DNA of 54,403 nt from Nocardioidaceae bacterium (GTDB taxonomy: Bacteria > Actinomycetota > Actinomycetes > Propionibacteriales > Nocardioidaceae). A program made the position numbers and the translations under genes. The stretch covers positions 1 to 54,403 of the forward strand of contig JAQSWV010000013.1 of assembly GCA_029266455.1 (NCBI GenBank), written 5' to 3'. The notes beneath the pieces were generated by a model. It did no database searches. It was not told where the DNA came from and worked only from the letters and a program-made list of their open reading frames with translations. The first letter of the stretch is position 1, and each line of letters opens with the position of its first letter. This document shows positions 47,822-54,403 of the stretch, piece by piece.

Positions 47822-48781
47822 TCACTCGATGAAGCCCTCTTCCTTGAGGTAGTCGCTGGCCACCTGCTCGGGGGGAAGCCCCTCGGAGCTGACCTGCGCG
47901 TTGAGCTCGGACATCACCTCGGTGGTGAGGGTCTCGCTGAGCGGCTGCAGGACCTCGAGGATCGCCTCGCCGTTCTCGTTCTCCTCCTGGACGATCGGCG
48001 CCCCGTTGTACAGCGGGAAGAAGCCCTTGTCGTCCTCGAGTGGGATCAGCCCGAGTGTGGCGATACGTCCGTCGGTGGTGAACACCTCACCGAAGTCGCA
48101 CTCGCCCTGGTCGACCTGCTGATAGATGACACCGGTGCCGAGCGACTGGATGCTCGACGAGGGAATGTCCATGTTGTACGCCTTCTGCATACCCGGCAGG
48201 CCGTCGGGACGGGCGGCGAACTCGCTCTCGACGCACACCGTGGCATCGGGGTTGTCGCTCATGTACGTCGCCATGTCCGACAGCGTCTCCAAGTCGTTGT
48301 CCTCGGCGAACTCCTCGGTCACCGCCATCGCGTACGTGTTGTTGAACGGAGCGGGCTCGCCCCAGACGAGACCGTTCTTCTGCAGGTCCTCCTCCTTGAC
48401 CGCCTGGTACAGCTCCTGCGGGTCGGCGATGTTCTCGGTGTGCTTGAGGTAGGTGATCCAGCCGGTACCCGTGTAGTCGTAGTAGACGTCGATCTCACCC
48501 CGTAGCAGCGCCTGCCGGGTGGCAGTGCTGCCCTGGATGTTCGTCTCGTCCGTGACGTCGGCTCCCGCGGCCGAGAGCATCTGGATGGTCAGCTGGCCGA
48601 GCAGCAGCTGCTCGTCGAAGTCCTTGGAGCCCACGCTCAGGGAGGCGCCTTCGAGTGCGCTGGAGTCGACGGAACCGGCCGCGACCTCCTCGGTGGTGCC
48701 TTCGTCCTCGGACAGGCCACAGGCCGACAGCAGGAGGGCGCTGGCGCTGAGGGCGGCGACCCCGCTCATAGTGCGATTCAT
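47822..48781 (-). CDS. osmoprotectant ABC transporter substrate-binding lipoprotein
   Basis: 319 residues, OpuAC/ProX (type 2 glycine betaine/choline-binding) family. Lipobox LLLSAC with Cys21; then LSVGSKDFDEQLLLGQLTIQML, DVYYDYTGTGWITYL (aromatic binding residues) and FGEVFTTDGRIATLGLIPLEDDKGFFP (in parts), typical of betaine/choline/carnitine binders. Last gene of a four-gene operon: permease, ATPase, permease, binding protein. ATG 48781 with AAGGGAC upstream. The exact ligand cannot be told. Confidence 0.93.
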   Translation of the reverse strand: MNRTMSGVAALSASALLLSACGLSEDEGTTEEVAAGSVDSSALEGASLSVGSKDFDEQLLLGQLTIQMLSAAGADVTDETNIQGSTATRQALLRGEIDVYYDYTGTGWITYLKHTENIADPQELYQAVKEEDLQKNGLVWGEPAPFNNTYAMAVTEEFAEDNDLETLSDMATYMSDNPDATVCVESEFAARPDGLPGMQKAYNMDIPSSSIQSLGTGVIYQQVDQGECDFGEVFTTDGRIATLGLIPLEDDKGFFPLYNGAPIVQEENENGEAILEVLQPLSETLTTEVMSELNAQVSSEGLPPEQVASDYLKEEGFIE

Positions 48782-48855
48782 GGTGTCCCTTCGTGGGAGG
48801 TAGGTCGTGTTCAGGTAAGGGCGATAGACAGTCGGGCGGTGGACGGCAGTTGGAG

Positions 48856-49638
48856 TCAGCGGATCCCTTCCGGCGTGAGCAGTCGCTGAGCGAGCCCGCC
48901 GAGCCAGTCGATCATCAGGGCCAGCACGGCGATCATCAGCGCCCCCGCCACCAGCGACGAGATGCGGTCGAGCTTGATCGCCGGGAACACGATGCGCCCG
49001 AGGCCACCGGCGTTGAGGTCGGTGCCAAGGGGCACGACCGCGACGGCGAGCACCAGCGAGGTACGCGCACCGGCCGCGATGATCGGGACCGCGAGGGGCA
49101 GCTCGACGCCGAAGAGGATCCCCCGCGGGGACATGCCCATGCCTCTGGCGGCGTCGATCACCCCGTCGTCGACCTGCTGGATGCCGACGATGGTGTTCCG
49201 GAGCACCGGCAGGATGCTGTACGCCGCGATGATCAGCACCACCGGCCAGAACCCGATGAAGAACGAGCCGACGATGGCGATCAGGCCGACGATAGGGGCT
49301 GCTTGGCCGACGTTGCCGAACGCCAGCACGAACGGGGCGATCCATGCGGTGCGGCGTCGGGTGATCAGCACGCCGAGCGGAACCGCCACCGCGAGCACGA
49401 GCACGACGATGACGAACGTGATCTGGATGTGCTCGCGGGTGTACTCCCAGATCTTGTCCCCGGAGACCAGATCACGCTCGATCGGGTCGAGGGGCGCCTG
49501 GGACAGGTAGAACAGCTCCGCCACCACCACCGCGGTACACAGCGCCGGGATGATCAGGTCTTGCCAGCCGAACACGCGGCCGCGGCGTGCGCCGAGCGGC
49601 TCGACGGGGTCAAGCTGCTCTGTCCCTGCGGCAGTCAC
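48856..49638 (-). CDS. osmoprotectant ABC transporter permease
   Basis: 260 residues, about six membrane segments, binding-protein-dependent inner membrane component of the OpuC (OpuCB/D) type. The coupling loop EAA motif appears as DAARGMGMSPRGILFGVELPLAVP. N-terminal ~25 residues are cytoplasmic. GTG 49638 overlaps the ATPase stop (GTGA). It pairs with the second permease gene to form the transmembrane heterodimer. Confidence 0.93.
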   Translation of the reverse strand: MTAAGTEQLDPVEPLGARRGRVFGWQDLIIPALCTAVVVAELFYLSQAPLDPIERDLVSGDKIWEYTREHIQITFVIVVLVLAVAVPLGVLITRRRTAWIAPFVLAFGNVGQAAPIVGLIAIVGSFFIGFWPVVLIIAAYSILPVLRNTIVGIQQVDDGVIDAARGMGMSPRGILFGVELPLAVPIIAAGARTSLVLAVAVVPLGTDLNAGGLGRIVFPAIKLDRISSLVAGALMIAVLALMIDWLGGLAQRLLTPEGIR

Positions 49639-50759
49639 TCCTGCCTACCCTGGTGCGTGCCCGCCTCTAGCTCCGGGTCAGGAGTGGTGCCCGGCGTCGC
49701 ACCCGGGCGGGACCCGGTTGAGCCGCCGGTGCGGGCGTCGGCCTCCGCACGCAGCTCCCGCACCCGACCGAGCAGGTCCTCGAGGGTCACGGTGCCGATG
49801 ACCTGTCCGTCACGGGCGACCGGTACGGCATCGAGGCCGTCCGCGATCATCGCGTCCAGCACGTCGTGCAGGGTGGAGCGGATGGAGAGTGGCTCGATCC
49901 CCGCTTCCGCCTCCTCGGCCGGGTGCAGGTCCAGACTGTCGAGGCGCTCGAGCTGCAGCCGCTTGAGCGTGGCACCGTGACCGACGAATCCGGCAACGAA
50001 GTCGTCGGCCGGACTGGTGAGGATCTCCTCCGGGGTGGCGTACTGAGCAATGCGGGAACCCTTGTCGAGGACCGCGATCCTGTCGCCCATCTTCACGGCC
50101 TCGTCGAAGTCGTGCGTGACGAAGACGATGGTCTTCTTGAGCCGTTGCTGCAGGTTGAGGAACTCGTCCTGCAGCTTCGTCCGGGTGATGGGGTCGACGG
50201 CACCGAACGGCTCGTCCATGAGCATGATCGGCGGGTCGGCCGCCAGTGCCCTGGCCACCCCGACACGCTGTTGCTGGCCGCCGGACAGCTGACGCGGGTA
50301 CCGGTGACCGAACTCGTCCGGGTCGAGACCGACAACGCCGAGCATCTCCGCTACCCGCTTCGACGTCCGCGACCTGTCCCAGCCGAGCAGCTTGGGAACC
50401 ATGGCGACGTTGCTCTCGATGGTGAGGTGCGGGAACAGGCCGATCTGCTGGATGACATAGCCGATCGTGCGACGGAGCTTCACGTCGTTGAGCGACAGCA
50501 CGTCCTCGCCGTCGATCAGGATCCGCCCGGAGGTCGGCTCGATCAGCCGATTGATCATCCGCATGGTGGTGGTCTTGCCACAGCCCGACGGCCCGACCAG
50601 CATCACGATGTCACCCGGGGCGATGTCGAGATGGATGTCGTCGACGGCGGCGCTGTCGGTCCCGGGGTACCTCTTCGTGACACCGTCGAGCACGATCGGC
50701 ACCCCACCGCCCTCGGTCTGGCGGGACGCCCCGGCGTTGGTGGTGGCTGACTCAGACAC
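49635..50759 (-). CDS. osmoprotectant ABC transporter ATP-binding protein with CBS domain
   Basis: 374 residues. Walker A GPSGCGKTT at ~56-64, Q-loop IGYVIQQIGLFPHLT, signature LSGGQQQRV near 160, Walker B IMLMDEPFGAVD near 180 and H-loop FVTHDFDEA. A single clear CBS motif (IRSTLHDVLDAMIADGLDAVPVARDGQVIGTV...) follows; in OpuA/OpuC the CBS pair senses ionic strength. A Gly/Thr/Pro tail ends the protein. GTG 50759 overlaps the upstream permease end by eight bases. Confidence 0.95.
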   Translation of the reverse strand: MSESATTNAGASRQTEGGGVPIVLDGVTKRYPGTDSAAVDDIHLDIAPGDIVMLVGPSGCGKTTTMRMINRLIEPTSGRILIDGEDVLSLNDVKLRRTIGYVIQQIGLFPHLTIESNVAMVPKLLGWDRSRTSKRVAEMLGVVGLDPDEFGHRYPRQLSGGQQQRVGVARALAADPPIMLMDEPFGAVDPITRTKLQDEFLNLQQRLKKTIVFVTHDFDEAVKMGDRIAVLDKGSRIAQYATPEEILTSPADDFVAGFVGHGATLKRLQLERLDSLDLHPAEEAEAGIEPLSIRSTLHDVLDAMIADGLDAVPVARDGQVIGTVTLEDLLGRVRELRAEADARTGGSTGSRPGATPGTTPDPELEAGTHQGRQE

Positions 50760-51408
50760 GGATCCCCTTCGGGGTCGAGAAGCGGCGGATCAGAACGAAT
50801 GCCGCGTCGAGGAGCAGGGCGATGACGGCGATCAGCAGGGTGCCGGCCAGAGCCTGGTTGAACGTGTTCACCGAGCCCAGGTTCTGGAGTGCGCTGAACA
50901 GCATCTCCCCCAGACCGGTGACGCCCACGTAGGCGCCGATGGCGACGAGTCCCACGATGAGCTGGCCCGAGACCCGGATGCCGGCGAGGATCACCGGCCA
51001 CGCCAGCGGCAGCTCGATCTGCCACAGGATGCGGAACCGGCCCATCCCAATGCCTCGCGCGGCGTCCAGGGTGGGCGCGTCGACGCTGTTGAGGCCGGCG
51101 ATCGTGTTGCGGAGCACGGGCAGCAGCCCGTACATGGTGATGACTGGGTAGCCGGTGGCGAGCCCGAAACCGAAAATGGGGACAAAGAGCCCGAACAGAG
51201 CGATGCTCGGAATCGTGAACCACACAGCCAGCGCACCGATCGACGCCGCGGCTGCCAGCTTGTTGCGGTAGACCAGCATCCCCAGCACCACGCCGACCAA
51301 GGTTGCGATGACCAACACGTAGACGGACAGGAGGAAATGGCGCTGGAAGCCACCGATGAGCTCTTCGCTGTAGGCGGAGAGGTACTCACCAAAAGGTAGT
51401 CCGGTCAA
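50752..51408 (-). CDS. osmoprotectant ABC transporter permease
   Basis: 218 residues with five to six membrane segments. EAA loop: DAARGIGMGRFRILWQIELPLAWP. First gene of the operon. It starts with TTG at 51408; GAGG is about nine bases upstream and no other start is in frame before the first membrane segment. About 45% similar by eye to the other permease in the key loop. Confidence 0.92.
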   Translation of the reverse strand: MTGLPFGEYLSAYSEELIGGFQRHFLLSVYVLVIATLVGVVLGMLVYRNKLAAAASIGALAVWFTIPSIALFGLFVPIFGFGLATGYPVITMYGLLPVLRNTIAGLNSVDAPTLDAARGIGMGRFRILWQIELPLAWPVILAGIRVSGQLIVGLVAIGAYVGVTGLGEMLFSALQNLGSVNTFNQALAGTLLIAVIALLLDAAFVLIRRFSTPKGIRV

Positions 51409-51447
51409 TATCCGATCCTCTCCATGTGGCGCATGGGACGAAACCGG

Positions 51448-51453
51448 ACCCTA
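51448..51453 (-). promoter_or_regulatory. candidate -10 of the osmoprotectant transporter operon
   Basis: TAGGGT on the minus strand, 40 bases upstream of the first permease gene; TTAACC lies 19 bases further upstream as a poorly spaced -35. Confidence 0.35.
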
Positions 51454-51561
51454 CGCGAGTCGCGGACTCCGGGGTTAACGGACGCGGCTGTGGCAGCCTC
51501 ACTGTGACCCGGCTGTGACCTTTGGCCGTCGCCCGAGCCCATCGTCGGGTCGCCTGCCACC

Positions 51562-51657
51562 GGCCGTGTGACCGGCTCTATGACTGGCCGTGTGACCGGC
51601 CCTATGACTGGCCGTGCGACCGGCCCTATGGCTGGCCGTGTGCCTGGCCGTGGAGCT
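51562..51657. repeat. 24-base tandem repeat overlapping the nusB 3' end
   Basis: Three good 24-base units at 51562, 51586 and 51610 (GGCCGTGTGACCGGCCCTAT then GACT, with one to three changes) and a degenerate fourth at 51634-51657. The third and fourth units encode the last residues of NusB and its TAG stop. The rest lies in the gap before the transporter operon. Confidence 0.95.
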
Positions 51658-52057
51658 GGCGCTGGGAGACGCGCGCCAACAGACCGTTGACGAATCTCGG
51701 TGACTCCTCGGTCGACAGCTGCCGTGCCAGCGCGACCGCCTCGCTGATGGCCACCTCGTCGGGGACGTCGTCGACGTGCAGGATCTCGAATGCGCCGATA
51801 CGGAGGAGGTTCCGGTCGATGGCCGGCATGCGGTCCAGCGTCCACCCGACGGCATAGTCCTCGATCAGTGCGTCGATCTCCGCCTGGTGCGCCAGGACGC
51901 CTTGGACGAGGCGAGCCGTGTACGGGTTGAGTGCGGTGCCCTCGGCGGCGCGTTCGTCCGTCCGCTGTGCGAGCGTGCCGTCGAGCCGGAGACCGCGCAG
52001 CTCGGACTCGAAGCAGATGTCGAGCGCCCGCTTGCGCGCCTTGCTGCGGGCGCTCAC
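51626..52057 (-). CDS. nusB: transcription antitermination factor NusB
   Basis: Binds boxA RNA with NusE (S10) in rRNA antitermination. It has 143 residues, all-helical, with [21 protein letters not shown] at the start, [28 protein letters not shown] and the [21 protein letters not shown] block. The last ~10 residues ([10 protein letters not shown]) come from a 24-base repeat and are probably not conserved. GTG 52057 overlaps the efp stop (GTGA). Its target leader lies at the left end of the window. Confidence 0.95.
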   Translation of the reverse strand: MSARSKARKRALDICFESELRGLRLDGTLAQRTDERAAEGTALNPYTARLVQGVLAHQAEIDALIEDYAVGWTLDRMPAIDRNLLRIGAFEILHVDDVPDEVAISEAVALARQLSTEESPRFVNGLLARVSQRQLHGQAHGQP

Positions 52058-52617
52058 CCGGTGACGCGTCCGAGGTAGCTGCCGTCGCGGGTGTCGACCT
52101 TGACCCTCTCGCCGGTGGTGATGAACAGCGGGACCTGGACCTCGAACCCGGTCTCCAGGCGGGCCGGCTTCGTGCCGCCGGTGGACCGGTCACCCTGCAT
52201 GCCCGGCTCGGTGTACTCGACGCTGAGCTCGACCGAGGCGGGCAGCTCGATGTACAGCGGAACCCCCTCGTGCAGTGCGACGACGGCTTCCTGATTGTCG
52301 AGAAGGAAGTTCGCGGCATCGCCCACGATGTCGTTGCCCAGTGGCAGCTGGTCGTAGGACTGCGAGTCCATGAACACGTAGGAGTCGCCGTCGTGGTACA
52401 GGTAGGTCATCGGTCGCTTGTCGACGCTGGCGATGTCCACCTTGACGTCGGCGTTGAACGTCTTGTCGACGACCTTTCCGGACAGCACGCTCTTGAGCTT
52501 CGTCTTCACCATGGCGCCGCCCTTGCCGGGCTTGTGGTGCTGGAACCAGATCACCGACCACAGCTGGCCGTCGAGGTTCAGCACCATGCCGTTCTTGAGG
52601 TCGTTGGTTGTGGCCAT
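52054..52617 (-). CDS. efp: elongation factor P
   Basis: Relieves ribosome stalling at polyproline. It has 187 residues with three OB/KOW-type domains. The tip loop is [11 protein letters not shown] with Lys32, where other bacteria attach a modification; the actinobacterial loop is often unmodified, stiffened by the adjacent Pro. The signature at the C-terminus ([23 protein letters not shown]) is intact. ATG 52617. Confidence 0.98.
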   Translation of the reverse strand: MATTNDLKNGMVLNLDGQLWSVIWFQHHKPGKGGAMVKTKLKSVLSGKVVDKTFNADVKVDIASVDKRPMTYLYHDGDSYVFMDSQSYDQLPLGNDIVGDAANFLLDNQEAVVALHEGVPLYIELPASVELSVEYTEPGMQGDRSTGGTKPARLETGFEVQVPLFITTGERVKVDTRDGSYLGRVTG

Positions 52618-52693
52618 GTCTCGTCGCGTCCTGTCGTCGGTGTCGTCGGTCGGCTGGATGCGTAGGCCCCGGCCGACCTCGTCGGGCTGCGCG

Positions 52694-53773
52694 TCAGCCG
52701 ACGACGAGAAGCTCCCGGGGGGCATCGGTCAGCACCTGCGGCGTGCCGGTCCCTACGACCAGGGTGTCCTCGATCCGCACTCCGCCACGGCCGGGCAGGT
52801 AGATACCTGGCTCCATCGTGACCGGGGTGCGATCCATCAGTCTACCGGGGTGACGTGGCCCCACGAACGGGTCCTCGTGGATCTGCAGCCCGACCCCGTG
52901 CCCGATGCCGGTCGTGAACCGCTCCAGCCACCCCGCCTCGTCGAGGACCTGGCGTGCCACTGCGTCCGGTCGCACCACGGCCGCACCGGCCACCATCGCG
53001 TCAACGCCAGCCTGCTGAGCGCTGCGTACGGCGGCGTGGATCTCGCGTTGCCAGTCGGCTGGCTCGCCAAGCACCGACGTACGGGTGCAGTCGGCGTGGT
53101 AACCGTCTACGCGCGCCCCGAAGTCGATCTTCAGCAGGTCGCCCCGGGCAAGCGGCCGTTCCGTGGGCATGTGATGCGGGACGGCGCTGTTGGGCCCCCC
53201 GGCGACGATGGTGTCGAAGGCGATCGCCTCCGCACCGAGGGCGAACATGCGCCACTCGAGGTCGCGTGCCACCTCGCGCTCTGACCGTCCCTTGAGCGGA
53301 CCGGCGAGGACCTGCTGCAGCGCCTCGGTCGAGATGGCACAGGCTCGCTGCAGGGCGGCGATCTCGCCGTCGTCCTTGACCACGCGGAGCGTCTCGACGG
53401 CACGGTCCAGGGACACCACCGTGGTGCCGGGATCGGCGGTGGCAGACAGGGCGGCGTACGCGTCGACGGTGAGCGAGTGCGTCTCCACAGCGAGTCGGCC
53501 GATCCGGCCCGCCGTCTGCAGGAGGTCGGCGCAGAGTCTCCTCGTGGTGGTGATCGGCAGGTCGGGGCACTGCAGCGCGGCCTGGCCGGTGTAGCGACCG
53601 TCGGTGGCGAACACCGCGGCACCGGACGCCTGCACGAGCAGGGCTCCGTTGGAGCCGGTGAAGCCCGTCAGGTAGCGCACGTTGACCATATCGGTCACCA
53701 GGGCCGCGTCGATGTCTCGGGCCGCCAGCTGCGCCGCGAGCCGGTCGCGTCGTCCGGTCTCCACCTCTGGCAC
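52694..53773 (-). CDS. pepQ: M24-family Xaa-Pro aminopeptidase
   Basis: Metallopeptidase that cleaves N-terminal or dipeptide X-Pro bonds. It has ~359 residues. The N-terminal creatinase-like domain ([25 protein letters not shown]) is followed by the pita-bread domain with all five metal ligands: Asp pair in [18 protein letters not shown], His in [13 protein letters not shown], Glu in TMEPGIYLP and Glu in [10 protein letters not shown]. The start is uncertain: GTG 53773, GTG 53764 or ATG 53803. Gene order aroB-pepQ-efp-nusB is usual for actinobacteria. Confidence 0.94.
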   Translation of the reverse strand: MPEVETGRRDRLAAQLAARDIDAALVTDMVNVRYLTGFTGSNGALLVQASGAAVFATDGRYTGQAALQCPDLPITTTRRLCADLLQTAGRIGRLAVETHSLTVDAYAALSATADPGTTVVSLDRAVETLRVVKDDGEIAALQRACAISTEALQQVLAGPLKGRSEREVARDLEWRMFALGAEAIAFDTIVAGGPNSAVPHHMPTERPLARGDLLKIDFGARVDGYHADCTRTSVLGEPADWQREIHAAVRSAQQAGVDAMVAGAAVVRPDAVARQVLDEAGWLERFTTGIGHGVGLQIHEDPFVGPRHPGRLMDRTPVTMEPGIYLPGRGGVRIEDTLVVGTGTPQVLTDAPRELLVVG

Positions 53774-53855
53774 GTCCTCACCATAGGCCGATCCGGCCGT
53801 CATCCGGCGGCTGACAAGTGCCCGGGCCGCCGGATTCATCACTCGAGACGCTGGG

Positions 53856-54403
<548 letters not shown>

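Noticed and set aside
47471-51657. Transposon carrying the osmoprotectant operon
   Set aside because: Flanking repeats differ from each other, no transposase or terminal inverted repeat is present; insertion is kept only as an inference.

Overview
The window is high-GC DNA from an actinomycete chromosome. The evidence is the 16S rRNA 5' end, dense GTG starts with 4-base gene overlaps, a BldD regulator with its c-di-GMP signature, an actinobacterial integration host factor (mihF), a helicase-dead type PriA, a mycothiol-dependent (MDMPI-fold) protein and a PyrR RNA site that masks a ribosome binding site. I cannot name the genus. The 16S start and gene order would suit a Frankia/Geodermatophilus-like or neighbouring lineage, but that is inference. 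Almost everything lies on the minus strand. Only three genes (at 11.7, 20.3 and 46.9 kb) are on the plus strand.

Layout, left to right. 1-0.8 kb: 5' part of a 16S rRNA gene (minus) with a structured leader and two strong tandem promoters. 0.9-11.6 kb: argCJBDFRGH-mpg, an arginine biosynthesis operon in which all eight junctions overlap by exactly 4 bases, followed by tyrS. An ARG-box-like site sits in its promoter, shared with a divergent MDMPI-family gene. 12.6-16.3 kb: pheST. 16.4-18.5 kb: a soluble PAS histidine kinase and a TrmH/SpoU RNA methyltransferase with no canonical start codon. 18.5-20.1 kb: infC-rpmI-rplT with an attenuator-like leader. 20.2-22.4 kb: a small membrane protein (plus), then hisE-hisG-PH-domain protein (minus). 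22.5-25.7 kb: ribE-ribM-ribBA-ribH under an FMN riboswitch, with no ribD. 25.7-34.0 kb: rpe, rsmB, fmt, priA, metK, coaBC and rpoZ. 34.1-36.3 kb: gmk, mihF and two tandem paralogous lipoproteins. 36.5-46.8 kb: pyrR-pyrB-pyrC-carA-carB-pyrK-pyrD-pyrF, the complete pyrimidine operon except orotate phosphoribosyltransferase, under a PyrR RNA site. 46.9 kb: bldD, divergent from pyrR. 47.8-51.4 kb: an osmoprotectant (OpuC/ProU-type) ABC transporter. 51.6-54.4 kb: nusB, efp, pepQ and the 3' part of aroB.

The window is mostly housekeeping: amino acid, pyrimidine, riboflavin and CoA synthesis, translation factors and tRNA charging. No insertion sequence, prophage, CRISPR array or tRNA gene was found. 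The less ordinary signals are: several families of short intergenic repeats (20.7, 26.5, 31.1/47.5 and 51.6 kb), one of which has eight copies at two loci 16 kb apart; an in-frame tandem repeat that lengthens ArgR; a perfect 16-base palindrome in the pyrR/bldD intergenic region; an apparent deletion of about 53 residues in aroB that removes a zinc ligand; two non-canonical start codons (infC and trmH); and the paralogous lipoprotein pair.
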